DNA of 64,000 nucleotides from Chlorobiota bacterium (GCA_013152535.1 JAADGE010000013.1:1-64000); one strand, 5' to 3'; positions 8,501-17,140 are shown, numbered from the stretch's first letter. The notes: generated from the sequence alone by a model not told the origin. Numbers and translations: made by a program.

Positions 8501-9151
8501 TTCGGTTCGGAAGGTTCTGTGAATTCGGATATTTTATATGATAATATAATGAATAAATTCAAATGGGGCGGATTAGATGTAAATGCCGATAAAATTTATT
8601 TAGATGAAAATAATCGTCGCTTTATTATGAATTTTAAAAGCAGTTTTAAATCACTTGCAGAACAGCTGGTAAAAGAAAAGAAATTTGACAAAGCGGAAAA
8701 AGTACTTGATAAATGTACAAGTATTTTTACTAATAAATTATCGCCTTACGGATATTATGATATCTTACTTGCAGATTTATATTATAAAATAAATAAACCT
8801 GAAAAAGGAACAAAAATTTTAAAAATTGCAGCAAATAATTATCAGGAAGAACTTAGTTATTATTGTTCTTTAGATGATAAATATTTAAATGGTATGCAAG
8901 ATGACGTGGGGCGATTAGGTGCTCTGTATCAGGAAGTTCTGAAAAGTATGTATGCTAACAAACAAAATGAAACGGCAAATACTTTTGCACTTCAGGCATA
9001 CAGTATGTTAGAGGATCGTTTTGCATTTAATTCAACTTTAGCAGGAATGCAAAACAGAAAAGCACAGGAACGTTGGTATGCAAATTTACCTGATTATAAA
9101 ATGGGCTTATTACAGTTCAATATGTACTTAGGACAACATATTAATAATTAA
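5594..9151 (+). CDS. DUF2723 family membrane protein (protein O-mannosyltransferase-like)
   Basis: 1185 residues. The N-terminus has the DUF2723 signature: YLSTIEPTASFWDCGEF, then KIEVGHPPGAPFF. This family resembles GT-C glycosyltransferases and is thought to act in protein O-glycosylation, where the acidic residue in WDCGEF corresponds to the catalytic region. About a dozen membrane segments occupy residues 10-330 and 510-660, followed by a large soluble C-terminal part with NGDNDTFPLWYVQEVEGFR and helical TPR-like repeats near the end. The ATG at 5594 (MKNYKLINN) is preferred over one at 5558 because homologues begin close to it. Monocistronic, with its own terminator. Confidence 0.88.
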   Translation: MKNYKLINNITGWSVFAVAAFTYLSTIEPTASFWDCGEFITTGFKIEVGHPPGAPFFMLLARFFNLFALGNTAMVAITVNILSALASAFTILFLFWSITHIGRRVIAKNDTPSKGQLIAIIGSGLIGALVYTFSDSFWFSAVEGEVYATSSFFTAIVFWAILKWENEAEQKYANRWLILIAYLMGLSIGVHLLNLLAIPAIVFIYYFKKYKTTKKGVFYASLLSLGILILIMFGIIQGIFVIGSKFELLFTNNFGFPFFTGLIFYFVLLFAGIIFGIYHTFKKKKVLWNTIFTMFAVILIGYSTFVIILIRSKADTPMNQNKPDNVFALLSYLNRDQYGEHPLLYGQYFNAPLDSNNPYQKEKPVYHDKKDKNGNDKYVIVDNTLKRNFVPAYETFFPRMYSDSESPDHVHGYMKWTQTSEDEFYFAKTDPKTDQVIRNRYGEIQYDQYKPKRPPTFGENLKFFFNYQLNFMYFRYFMWNFTGRQNDIQGHGNVKDGNWISGIKFIDAWRLGDQDKLTTAMKNNKARNTYFFLPFLLGILGMFFLYRQGKLGKNYFWVIMLFFFFTGIAIVLYLNQPPYQPRERDYAYAGSFYVFSMYVGFGVAFLYKFFKKYTNEITGAVLATILSLPAPIIMAQQNWNDHDRSYRYTTRDYAENYLSSCDKDAVIFTNGDNDTFPLWYVQEVEGFRTDVRVINLSYFNTDWYINQMRKRAYLSPPIDFTLKPDQYEGDKRNVIYKIENPNIYLQERYKANKDLFENEYKEKYNAYYHYLANSNFKTKFPKEFASLSKGYKTIDPIQFYSFIKKLNNKELIKEKALNLDISKLTEMNAGFMDLIKKISSAGVPLQTIINHIAHDEPMYKAPMQNGEMVNYLPTTKFVLPVNKKTVLENGIVAESDSSKILSAVKWDIHKQHIGKNEMMVLDMLATNKWRRPIYFATTVGNSLYMNLENYFQLEGLAYKVVPIKVKNNSFGSEGSVNSDILYDNIMNKFKWGGLDVNADKIYLDENNRRFIMNFKSSFKSLAEQLVKEKKFDKAEKVLDKCTSIFTNKLSPYGYYDILLADLYYKINKPEKGTKILKIAANNYQEELSYYCSLDDKYLNGMQDDVGRLGALYQEVLKSMYANKQNETANTFALQAYSMLEDRFAFNSTLAGMQNRKAQERWYANLPDYKMGLLQFNMYLGQHINN

Positions 9152-9165
9152 CAGTATTTGTATTT

Positions 9166-9202
9166 AAAAAAGGGGAAACCGTAATCGGCTTCCCCTTTTT
9201 TT
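9166..9202 (+). terminator. Rho-independent terminator after the DUF2723 gene
   Basis: AAAAAAGGGGAA..CCG pairs with CGG..TTCCCCTTTTTTT across TAAT, 14 bp past the stop codon. A strong GC core is followed by a T run. Confidence 0.9.
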
Positions 9203-9345
9203 ATTTTAATATAATTTTTTTACCGATTATTGCAGATGCAGATGCTGTTGAAATAATATACATTCCTTTCGGGATATTTGTATTTTCACATCAGAGTCAT
9301 CTGTCCGCCGGTCATAACAATATTTTGCGTTACGGCATCATCAGC
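9201..9345 (-). pseudogene. Remnant of a T9SS C-terminal sorting domain
   Basis: On the minus strand the end of a frame reads ENTNIPKGMYIISTASASA then IIGKKIILK and a stop at 9201-9203. The IPKGMYII...GKKIILK pattern is the usual end of type IX secretion cargo. Just upstream, in another frame, is AVTQNIVMTGGQMTLM, the preceding strand of such a domain, so a frameshift has occurred. No passenger domain remains. A hairpin AACAGCCAA/TTGGCTGTT follows at 9348-9368. Confidence 0.6.
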
Positions 9346-9386
9346 TAACAGCCAAAAATTGGCTGTTTTAATAGCAATTTGAAAAT

Positions 9387-11264
9387 TTATTTATCTAAAG
9401 TTTCGTAAACGGAATTTTTACTGAGAAACTCAGGGATTATTTTTTTCATTAATCCGACAATTTCAAAATTGTTATGATTTTTTAAAATCGATATGAGTCG
9501 GTCTATTTTTGGAATAAGCTCATCTGCAGGATATTGACGAGTTTTTGCAATCATAATTTTTTCGTGAACTGTCGGCACCGTATTTTCTTTATCAGCAAGA
9601 AGTTCTTCGTATAATTTTTCTCCCGGTCGTAATCCGGTAATTTTCAAATTAATATCAACACCCAATTTCAGTCCGGAAAGTTGTATCATTTTTTTTGCAA
9701 GATTGATAATTTTAACTGATTTTCCCATATCAAATATAAAAATTTCACCGCCATGTCCGAGTGCTCCGGCTTGCAGAACTAATTGACAGGCTTCGGGAAT
9801 AGTCATAAAAAAACGTGTAATTTCGGGATGGGTTACCGTTACCGGTCCGCCTTCTTCAATTTGTTGCTTAAAACGCGGAATAACGGAGCCGTTTGACCCC
9901 AGAACATTTCCGAAACGAGTTGTTACAAATGCTGTTTTGTTTTTATGTTGCAGTGTTTGAATATAAACTTCGGCAACTCTCTTTGAAGCTCCCATTACAT
10001 TTGTCGGGTTTACTGCTTTATCGGTAGAAATCATTACAAATTTCTTCACATTAAATTGTAATGACAAATCTGCAATATTTTTTGTTCCCGAAATATTTAC
10101 TCGCAATGCTTCAGAAGGATTATTCTCCATCATCGGAACATGTTTATAGGCTGCTGCATGATATACGATATCGGGATGAAACATTTCAAAAACTTTGTTC
10201 ATTCTTACAGGATTTGTAATATCTCCGATAACAATTTCACAGTTCAAAATCCCATATTTTTCTTTAAGTTCCAACTCTAAATTATAGAGCGGAGATTCTG
10301 CCTGATCAAAAGCAATGATTTTTTTCGGTCGAAATTTCGTAAGTTGAAAAACAATTTCACTTCCGATTGACCCTGCTGCACCGGTAACTAAAATAGTTTT
10401 ATTCAGAACATCCTTTTTAATTTGCTTTTCATCCAGTTTTATAGGTTCCCGCTCCAATAAGTCTTCGATATTAATTTTACGTATTTGCCTGTATGTCAGT
10501 TCTCCGTTAATCCAATCTTTCGAGTCCGGCAAAGTAAGTACATTGACATCGTATTGAAAACACAGATTAATAACCTGCTGTTTTTTATCGGCAGAAATAT
10601 CTTTATCGGAAATAACCAATTCATAAATGTCATGTTTTTTAAAAATTGTTTCTAAATCAGACAACTTATAAAATTTTATTCCGTCTAATTGTTTTTTCTT
10701 TCCGCCGCCTTTAGTATCAATAAATGCTTCAACAATATATTTTACTTCCGGATCACGTGTTAAAACACGCTTTGTTGTTATTGCATCTTCATTAATACCA
10801 AGAATTACAACTCTTTTCTCTTCTTTAAATAAATTATTTGCTTCGTAATAAAGAGCTTTTACAAATAATCGAAAACCGGTTAACAGAAAAATACTGACAA
10901 AATAGTCAATTAGTATAACCGAAAACGGGATAATGTATTTATAATTTACAAAAAAGAATAAGAAATAGTTAACAGCAATATAAATAAAATTAGTATAAGA
11001 AATTACAAGAATTATTCTTGTAGCGTCTTTAGTTCCGGTATAACGAATAATGCCGGCATACGAATGTGTTAACAGAAAAACTGCCAAACGTATAAAAAAA
11101 ACAAAAATAATTATCTGCCAAAGATTGTCAAAATATTTGTTTGTTAAATCAAAATTAAAACGAAGTAACAATGCGAAAATTACGGACATTACGGATGCAG
11201 CTAAATCAATTGTAAGAACAATCCATCGCGGGGTGTGTTTATTTGAGGTAAAAAAATTCAACAT
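9387..11264 (-). CDS. Membrane-bound nucleotide-sugar 4,6-dehydratase (CapD/WbpM/PglF type)
   Basis: Makes a 4-keto-6-deoxy sugar, typically from UDP-GlcNAc, for capsule, LPS or glycoprotein glycans. 625 residues: four N-terminal membrane segments (about 13-135), a first Rossmann-like region from about 150 (RVVILGINED) and a second with TGAAGSIGSE at 294-303. The active site shows STDKAVNPTNVMGASKR, with Met in place of the usual short-chain dehydrogenase Tyr, as in WbpM and PglF. It starts directly after the tsaC stop (TAA then ATG), so the two are co-transcribed with the glycosyltransferase gene. Confidence 0.9.
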   Translation of the reverse strand: MLNFFTSNKHTPRWIVLTIDLAASVMSVIFALLLRFNFDLTNKYFDNLWQIIIFVFFIRLAVFLLTHSYAGIIRYTGTKDATRIILVISYTNFIYIAVNYFLFFFVNYKYIIPFSVILIDYFVSIFLLTGFRLFVKALYYEANNLFKEEKRVVILGINEDAITTKRVLTRDPEVKYIVEAFIDTKGGGKKKQLDGIKFYKLSDLETIFKKHDIYELVISDKDISADKKQQVINLCFQYDVNVLTLPDSKDWINGELTYRQIRKINIEDLLEREPIKLDEKQIKKDVLNKTILVTGAAGSIGSEIVFQLTKFRPKKIIAFDQAESPLYNLELELKEKYGILNCEIVIGDITNPVRMNKVFEMFHPDIVYHAAAYKHVPMMENNPSEALRVNISGTKNIADLSLQFNVKKFVMISTDKAVNPTNVMGASKRVAEVYIQTLQHKNKTAFVTTRFGNVLGSNGSVIPRFKQQIEEGGPVTVTHPEITRFFMTIPEACQLVLQAGALGHGGEIFIFDMGKSVKIINLAKKMIQLSGLKLGVDINLKITGLRPGEKLYEELLADKENTVPTVHEKIMIAKTRQYPADELIPKIDRLISILKNHNNFEIVGLMKKIIPEFLSKNSVYETLDK

Positions 11265-11828
11265 TTATTCTCTTATTACTTTAACTTCGTTATTAATCCC
11301 AATTTTTATTATACTTGATGAACTCCCGAAAGACATATCCGTTTGTTTATATTTCGCAATATAATCAACTTTTTCTTTAACAGCATCAGAAATTTGAGCA
11401 AAATTTAAAGGCGTTTCTTCTCCGGTAAAATTTGCGGATGTTGAAACTATGGGTTTTCTGAATTTTTGTATAAGTTTGTTCGTAAATGTTTCTTTTGTAA
11501 TTCGGATTCCTATGCTTCCGTCTTTCGCCGTTAAATTATCGGCTAAATTTTTTGCTCCGGATAATACAAGCGTGACAGGGTTTTCGGATAATTCAATAAT
11601 ATCAAAAGCAATGTCGGGAACTACATTAACATAAGAATAAAGAGAGCCCGTATTATTCAAAAGTATTAACATACTTTTTTCGGTATCTCTTTTTTTAATG
11701 TCGTAAATTTTTGCAACGGCATCTTTATTTGTTGCATCACAACCGATACCCCAAATTGTATCGGTCGGGTAAAGAATAATACCGCCGGCTTTTAATATTT
11801 CAACCGCTTTGTTTATATCTTCGTTCAT
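11265..11828 (-). CDS. tsaC: L-threonylcarbamoyladenylate synthase (Sua5/YrdC family)
   Basis: Makes threonylcarbamoyl-AMP from threonine, bicarbonate and ATP, the first step of tRNA t6A37 formation. 187 residues, a single YrdC domain without the extra Sua5 C-terminal domain. Motifs: GGIILYPTDTIWGIGCDA, KKRDTEKSMLILL, and STSANFTGEETP near residue 132. It lies between a glycosyltransferase gene (1-bp gap upstream) and the sugar dehydratase (0-bp gap downstream), so it is carried in a surface-sugar operon. Confidence 0.92.
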   Translation of the reverse strand: MNEDINKAVEILKAGGIILYPTDTIWGIGCDATNKDAVAKIYDIKKRDTEKSMLILLNNTGSLYSYVNVVPDIAFDIIELSENPVTLVLSGAKNLADNLTAKDGSIGIRITKETFTNKLIQKFRKPIVSTSANFTGEETPLNFAQISDAVKEKVDYIAKYKQTDMSFGSSSSIIKIGINNEVKVIRE

Positions 11829-11829
11829 A

Positions 11830-12945
11830 TCACTTCAAATAAACATTCATTAAATTTGCAGCAATTTTTTCTTCATGAAATTTTTGAACAAATTTATAGC
11901 CTTCCGTTACCATTTCTTCCTTTAATTCCTCATCGTTTAAAACAACGTTAAGGGCTTCCCCGAGTTGTTTGAATTTATCGGGTTCAATATAAATTGACGA
12001 CAAACCGCCTGTTTCGCTGAAAACTCCGCCTTTTGTCGTAATTACCGGAATTTTTGAATACAATGCTTCAATCAACGGAATACCGAAACCTTCAAAATAC
12101 GAAGGATAAACAAAAACACTTGCCTGCTGATATATCGCCGGCAAATCTTCAATCGGAACATTATTTAAAATCGTTAATAAGCTTGATAAGTTATTTTCTT
12201 CGGCATATTTTATCAGTTCATCCTGGTAGTCTGTTTTTTTTCCTACAATAACAAATTCTGTCTTTATATTTCCGGCTTTCATTGCTTTTAACACTGACAA
12301 TGTATTTTTACGTTTCTCAACGGTTCCGACATTTAAAATAAATGTTTCAGGCAAATTGTATTTCTGTGTTACTTCAATTTTTTTATTAGTATCTGCTTCC
12401 CGGTAATAAATAGAATTACATCCTTGATAAACAACATTTATTTTATTGTCATCAACTTCCAGAAAATTAACAATATCGGTTTTTGTTTGTTCACTTACGG
12501 CAATAATTGTATCAGCAATTTCACAAGCATATTTTGCTTTTTGATAATATATTTTTCGGTCAACGGCATGATATAATTCCGGAAAACGCAAGAATATTAA
12601 ATCATGAATGGTAACAATAAGTTTTGCATCTGATTTTTTTTCTGCTTTATAGGGTAATTCTCCGCTTAAACCGTGAAAAATATCAAGTTTATATTCTTTT
12701 ATTTTTTTTGATAAACGAACGGTTCTCCAATATGATTTAAATGTTTTACTTAAAAACATCTTAGGAACAACAATTTTTACATTATCCGAAATTTTAAAAT
12801 CAATTGCATTTTCTGTCGAAGGCGTATAAAGCAGATACTCGTGTTTCGGATAATATTTAGATAATATTCCGATTGTACTCCGGCTGTAATTACCCAATCC
12901 TCCGGTATTGTAAAACGCTCTTTTTGCTTCAAAACCTATTTTCAT
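11830..12945 (-). CDS. Glycosyltransferase family 4 protein
   Basis: 371 residues, transferring a sugar from an activated donor with GT-B fold. The N-terminus MKIGFEAKRAFYNTGGLGNYSR has the GGLGNY motif of the acceptor domain. The C-terminal half has NVGTVEKRKNTLSVLKAM and VYPSYFEGFGIPLIEAL, the GT4 E-x7-E donor site. The ATG at 12943-12945 is chosen over one 24 bp upstream because homologues start at MKIG. It is upstream of tsaC by one base, in the same operon. Confidence 0.88.
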   Translation of the reverse strand: MKIGFEAKRAFYNTGGLGNYSRSTIGILSKYYPKHEYLLYTPSTENAIDFKISDNVKIVVPKMFLSKTFKSYWRTVRLSKKIKEYKLDIFHGLSGELPYKAEKKSDAKLIVTIHDLIFLRFPELYHAVDRKIYYQKAKYACEIADTIIAVSEQTKTDIVNFLEVDDNKINVVYQGCNSIYYREADTNKKIEVTQKYNLPETFILNVGTVEKRKNTLSVLKAMKAGNIKTEFVIVGKKTDYQDELIKYAEENNLSSLLTILNNVPIEDLPAIYQQASVFVYPSYFEGFGIPLIEALYSKIPVITTKGGVFSETGGLSSIYIEPDKFKQLGEALNVVLNDEELKEEMVTEGYKFVQKFHEEKIAANLMNVYLK

Positions 12946-12980
12946 AACGAATAATTTTTTTACAAACAAACAATTAAAGT

Positions 12981-13796
12981 TTAAACTGTAACATTAAATT
13001 CGCGTAAAGCATCATTAAGCGATGTTTTTAAATTTGTTGACGGTTTTCTTTTTCCGATTATCAGTGCTGCCGGCACCTGAAATTTTCCTGCCGGGAATTT
13101 TTTAGTTACCGTACCCGGAATAACAACCGATCCGGCGGGAATAACACCTCTGTATTCGGTTGGTTCAATACTCGTTACATCAATAATTTTAGTTGATTTC
13201 GTTAACGAAACTCCGGCAGCCAAAACTGCTTGTTCCATTATTCTCACACCTTCTACAATAATACACCGCGAACCGATGAAACAATCATCCTCAATAATAA
13301 CAGGAGCAGCCTGAATAGGTTCCAGCACACCGCCGATACCGACACCGCCGCTTATATGCACCCTCTTACCTATTTGTGCACACGACCCGACTGTTGCCCA
13401 GGTATCAATCATTGTACCTTCGTCCACATAAGCTCCGATATTAACGAATGACGGCATCATTATTACACCCGGAGAAATATATGAACCGTAGCGAGCAACT
13501 GCCTGGGGCACAACTCTTATGCCTAATTTATCATAGCCTTTTTTCAGCGGAATTTTATCAAAAAACTCCAAGTCGCCGGCATGTATGGCTTTCATATTTT
13601 GCAAAGGAAAATATAGTATTACAGCTTTTTTTGCAGAATTATTAACTTCCCACAAACCATTTTTAGGTTCAGCAACTCTTAACTTTCCTTTATCAATTAA
13701 ATCAACCGTTTTAAAAATTGCTTGCTTGGTTTCTTCATCTTGCAATAATTCTCTGTTATCCCATGCTGCATCAATCAGCTTAAAAATTTTCTTCAT
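12981..13796 (-). CDS. dapD: 2,3,4,5-tetrahydropyridine-2,6-dicarboxylate N-succinyltransferase
   Basis: Lysine and meso-diaminopimelate biosynthesis (succinylase branch). 271 residues, the normal length. Hexapeptide left-handed beta-helix in the middle and C-terminal part: GVIMMPSFVNIGAYVDEGTM, TWATVGSCAQIGKRVHISGG, VIIEDDCFIGSRCIIVEGV. N-terminal helical domain at 1-90. It is 35 bp upstream of the glycosyltransferase gene on the same strand and may head this operon. Confidence 0.95.
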   Translation of the reverse strand: MKKIFKLIDAAWDNRELLQDEETKQAIFKTVDLIDKGKLRVAEPKNGLWEVNNSAKKAVILYFPLQNMKAIHAGDLEFFDKIPLKKGYDKLGIRVVPQAVARYGSYISPGVIMMPSFVNIGAYVDEGTMIDTWATVGSCAQIGKRVHISGGVGIGGVLEPIQAAPVIIEDDCFIGSRCIIVEGVRIMEQAVLAAGVSLTKSTKIIDVTSIEPTEYRGVIPAGSVVIPGTVTKKFPAGKFQVPAALIIGKRKPSTNLKTSLNDALREFNVTV

Positions 13797-13859
13797 TAAT
13801 TTACAATGTGTTCAAAATTATAATTCTTCAAAATTATGATAAATATATTGTTTTCAAAA

Positions 13860-15596
13860 TTACTTACGATCGTTTTTCAAAACTTTGACCAAATTATTAT
13901 TAATAAATTTCGCTTTATATATTAATTTTCCGTTTTTATTATACTCAGAAATTCTTCCGTTTAACATTCCGTTCTCATAATCGGCTGTTTTTCTGAGCTT
14001 TCCGTCAGGATACCAAACTTTTGATTTTCCGTGTCGCTTACCGTTGAGGTAATTTTCTTCACGTATTTTCAACCCGTCAGGAGCAAAGTATTCCCATTTT
14101 CCGGTTTTTGTTCCATTTTGATATCTGCCTTTTGTTTCAATTTGTCCTTCGTCAAAATATGATTCATAAATTCCGTTCAGAACTGCTTTACTGAAGTTTT
14201 CAAGTAATGTTTTATTTCCACGCTGATTATAATATTCTGATTGGCCGTTTTTTATACCGTTTTTATAGTTTATTTTATATTTTAACTTTCCGTTAGAATA
14301 CCATTCAATCCAAAGACTGTCCTGTTTTGCATCATTAAAAAACCCGGACATTTTTTTTCTGCCGTCTTCAAAAAATGAAGTCCATTTTCCTTGTTCTTTT
14401 CCCTGCTTAAAAATTCCTGAATAATAAATTTGTCCGTTTTCGTAATACACACTCCATTTACCTTCTTTTTTATCATTTTTAAACAATCCTTTTTTCCATA
14501 CAGAACCTTTGGGATACCAATAAGTCCATATTCCGTTCATTTTTCCGTTTTTATAAGGTCCTTCATTTCCTTTTATGGTAATACTGTCGTTATTAATGAC
14601 ATTGGTTTGCCAGTAAGTCCAAATACCCTCTTGTATGTTATTTTTAAAGAATCCGAAAATATCCGGTTTACCGTCTTTGTGAAACCAATTTGCTTTTCCG
14701 TTTTTCTTATCGTTTTTAAAATTAATTTCTGCTTTTATTTTTCCGTTTTCAAAATACGCAATATGCAAACCTTCTTTTTGTCCGTTAATGTATTTTCCTT
14801 GTCTTTGAATATGTCCGTTTTTGAACCAAAAAGTCCAAATACTGTCGCGCTTACCGTTTTTCAATCTTCCGAGCATCGACAATTTTCCGTTTTCATAATA
14901 AGATTTATTTATTCCGTTTTCATAGTTTAAATCTGTCTCAATCTGTTCATTTTTAAAATAAGTAAGCCAATGTCCTGTTTTTATTCCTTTATTATAAGTT
15001 CCGCTTGAACGTATATTTCCGCTATCATAATAACGTAACCAAGCACCTGTTTTTAAGCCGTTTACATATTTGCCTTCAGCTTTAATTTGTCCGTCAGGAT
15101 AATGCAAAACAAACTTTCCGTTTCCGCTTTTAATTAGGGTATCGCCTTTAGATGTTATATATAAAATCAAAAATTTTTTATTCTTTTTAAATTTTTTCTT
15201 TGATTTTAGTTTTCCGTTAATATAAAATTCAGTCCAAATACTGTCTTTCAAACCGGCAGAGTATTGTCCTGTTTGTTTAAGAGTTCCGTCAAAATACCAT
15301 TCGTTATAAATACCGTTTTGTTTTCCGTTTTTAACAAAACCTTCGTTAAATTTTTTTCCGTTTTCAAAAAAATATGTTACTCTTCCGCTTACTTCCCCTT
15401 TATGATATTCCGATTCTCGAACCAATTTTCCTTTTGTATTCCAAAATTTCCATAACCCGTCTTCTTTTCCGTCTTTTAAAATACCTTCACTTATTTTTGT
15501 TTTATCTTCACGAAAAAACGTTTTTAATTCTTGAGATTTCGCAATCAATCCGGAAAATAAAAAAATCAGCAGAATAATAATTTTTGATTGTTTCAT
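13860..15596 (-). CDS. Secreted MORN-type repeat protein (YwqK-like antitoxin repeats)
   Basis: 578 residues from the ATG at 15594-15596 (MKQSKIIILLIFLF). A signal peptide ends near residue 22 (AKSQ), followed by about 22 tandem units of roughly 23 residues built on the pattern G-x-W-x-x-(Y/F)-(Y/F)-x-N-G-x-x-x-x-x-G-x-(Y/F)-x-x-G. Proteins of this kind occur widely in Bacteroidota. They may bind surfaces or partners, but none has a firm role that I know. Not co-oriented with the exosortase gene across the divergent gap. Several minus-frame small frames here are only shadows of the repeats. Confidence 0.85.
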   Translation of the reverse strand: MKQSKIIILLIFLFSGLIAKSQELKTFFREDKTKISEGILKDGKEDGLWKFWNTKGKLVRESEYHKGEVSGRVTYFFENGKKFNEGFVKNGKQNGIYNEWYFDGTLKQTGQYSAGLKDSIWTEFYINGKLKSKKKFKKNKKFLILYITSKGDTLIKSGNGKFVLHYPDGQIKAEGKYVNGLKTGAWLRYYDSGNIRSSGTYNKGIKTGHWLTYFKNEQIETDLNYENGINKSYYENGKLSMLGRLKNGKRDSIWTFWFKNGHIQRQGKYINGQKEGLHIAYFENGKIKAEINFKNDKKNGKANWFHKDGKPDIFGFFKNNIQEGIWTYWQTNVINNDSITIKGNEGPYKNGKMNGIWTYWYPKGSVWKKGLFKNDKKEGKWSVYYENGQIYYSGIFKQGKEQGKWTSFFEDGRKKMSGFFNDAKQDSLWIEWYSNGKLKYKINYKNGIKNGQSEYYNQRGNKTLLENFSKAVLNGIYESYFDEGQIETKGRYQNGTKTGKWEYFAPDGLKIREENYLNGKRHGKSKVWYPDGKLRKTADYENGMLNGRISEYNKNGKLIYKAKFINNNLVKVLKNDRK

Positions 15597-15701
15597 ATTT
15601 AAAATCAATTTTATTTCTATTTTTAAGGCTCAAAAATAAAGCGATTTTTTAAATTCTCGTTATTTTTATTTGTTTTGTAAAAATTTTACACCTTTAATTA
15701 T

Positions 15702-16262
15702 TTGAAAACTTCTCAAAATAGGCTTTGGCTTCGGTTTATAATAAACGGGATTATACTTTTTGCAGTTGTATATCTTTTCTATCACTTTTTACGTCAATAT
15801 GGTTTTATTGACCGGTTATATGTTGACGGATTGAATAAATTTGCACAATTTTTATTATGGACCTCAAAAAAATTTACGGAATTATTCGGATTTGAAGTTA
15901 CAACATACGGAAAAACCATAAAAATAGTTGATGAGTTCAAAGCTCACGGTGTGTATATGGACAGAGGATGTATGGGACGAAATGTTTTGCTTGCTTTTGC
16001 CGGTTTAATTTTGGTTTTTCCGGGAAAATTTATTCATAAGCTGTGGTATATTCCTATGGGATTGATAATTATAACTTTTGTAAATGTTGTAAGAATATCA
16101 GGTTTAGCAATAACAGCATATTGTTGTCCGCAATACAGCGATATTAACCATTATCTTGTTTTTAAAATTGTTGCATGGTTTGTTATTTTTATTTTATGGG
16201 TTATTTGGTTTAATAAGTTTAGTCCGTTTGCAAAGAAGAATAAAAAATCCGAAAATAATTAA
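15702..16262 (+). CDS. Exosortase/archaeosortase family protein
   Basis: Polytopic inner-membrane transpeptidase-like protein that removes a C-terminal sorting signal from exported proteins. 186 residues from a TTG start; six predicted membrane segments. The three conserved residues of the family are visible: Cys90 in MDRGCMGRN, Arg131 in VNVVRISGLA, and His150 in INHYLVFK. No obvious PEP-CTERM-like substrate or partner gene adjoins it. The stop overlaps the converging DUF2797 gene by 4 bp. Subtype (XrtF, XrtN or another) cannot be fixed by eye. Confidence 0.85.
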   Translation: MKTSQNRLWLRFIINGIILFAVVYLFYHFLRQYGFIDRLYVDGLNKFAQFLLWTSKKFTELFGFEVTTYGKTIKIVDEFKAHGVYMDRGCMGRNVLLAFAGLILVFPGKFIHKLWYIPMGLIIITFVNVVRISGLAITAYCCPQYSDINHYLVFKIVAWFVIFILWVIWFNKFSPFAKKNKKSENN

Positions 16263-17056
16263 TATTCCAACAGAACCCTATATCCCCCGTATTTTCTGAT
16301 ATTAATTACAAAACCGCCTTCAAAAATTAAATATTGTCCTTTTATTCCGACTAAAGTTCCGGAAAATTCCGGGGTTTTCTCTAAATTAATGCTTTTTACT
16401 TTTGTCGGATATGTTTTTACGGGATAATCAATTTCAAAAATTTCAAAATCATCGGTAATGTATTGTGATAAATCACTTCGCAGTAATTTTTCAGCTTTTT
16501 CTTTTTCTGAAAATAAATCCGCACCAAAATTAATATCGTTTTTTAGCATCTTTTGCCAACTTGTTTTATCTGACATATACTTTTTTAAATCAGTTTCAAT
16601 TAATCCCGCTAAATGCCTGTTCGGTGTTTTTGCAAATTTTATTGCTTTTACGGCTCCCTGGTCTATCCATCTTGTCGGCACTTGTGTTACTCGCGTAACA
16701 CCCACCTTTATCCCGCTTGACAGTGCCAAATACACATAGTGATCGGTTAAACAATTTTGCTCCGACCATTCCGTATCTCGTGCAATTCCGAGATGTGCTT
16801 CGCATAATTCCGGTTTTAAAATACAGGGTGCTGTTTCGGGTGCTGATATAAAACAAGGATAGCAATACCCTTGTGCAAAAGATTTTTTTGTTCTGTTACC
16901 GCATTTAATACAATTAATTTGTCCTGACCATTTTAAATGAATTTCTCTCCCTATGAAATTATTTACTTGTAATTCATCATCTTTTAAAAAAAAATAATAA
17001 TCAACCGGAGTGTTTAATTCCGTCCTCATTTTCAGCAAATTAAACTCTATTTTCAT
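16259..17056 (-). CDS. DUF2797 family protein
   Basis: 265 residues. A zinc-ribbon-like set of cysteines (CIKCGNRTKKSFAQGYCYPC, about 50-69), then LCEAHLGIARD and HYVYLALSSGIKVGVTRVTQVPTRWIDQGA, the family's conserved centre. That centre resembles a GIY-YIG-like fold, but a nuclease role is not shown. No membrane segment. It overlaps the end of the exosortase gene by 4 bp in a tail-to-tail arrangement. The -7 box TAACTTTG lies just upstream. Confidence 0.85.
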   Translation of the reverse strand: MKIEFNLLKMRTELNTPVDYYFFLKDDELQVNNFIGREIHLKWSGQINCIKCGNRTKKSFAQGYCYPCFISAPETAPCILKPELCEAHLGIARDTEWSEQNCLTDHYVYLALSSGIKVGVTRVTQVPTRWIDQGAVKAIKFAKTPNRHLAGLIETDLKKYMSDKTSWQKMLKNDINFGADLFSEKEKAEKLLRSDLSQYITDDFEIFEIDYPVKTYPTKVKSINLEKTPEFSGTLVGIKGQYLIFEGGFVINIRKYGGYRVLLEY

Positions 17057-17063
17057 AATCTTA

Positions 17064-17071
17064 CAAAGTTA
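17064..17071 (-). promoter_or_regulatory. -7 promoter box for the DUF2797 gene
   Basis: Minus-strand TAACTTTG matches TAnnTTTG, only 8 bp before the ATG, so the message would be nearly leaderless. Confidence 0.5.
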
Positions 17072-17132
17072 GAATAAAATAAACTATAAAAAAATATACT
17101 ACTCTGTTATACATAGTTCTAAAATTTATTAA

Positions 17133-17140
17133 TATCTTTG
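17133..17140 (+). promoter_or_regulatory. -7 promoter box for the PspC-PadR operon
   Basis: TATCTTTG matches TAnnTTTG, 20 bp before the first start codon of the three-gene operon. Confidence 0.6.

Noticed and set aside
9348-9368. Terminator at AACAGCCAAAAATTGGCTGTT
   Set aside because: It has a good stem but no proper T run for the minus-strand gene that ends before it, so it is called a hairpin only.
13448-13839. Plus-strand open frames opposite dapD
   Set aside because: They are antisense shadows of dapD with no family likeness or ribosome site.
14282-15577. Several frames opposite or within the MORN-like repeat protein
   Set aside because: They arise from the repeated codons of the real gene; the composition has no protein-like features.
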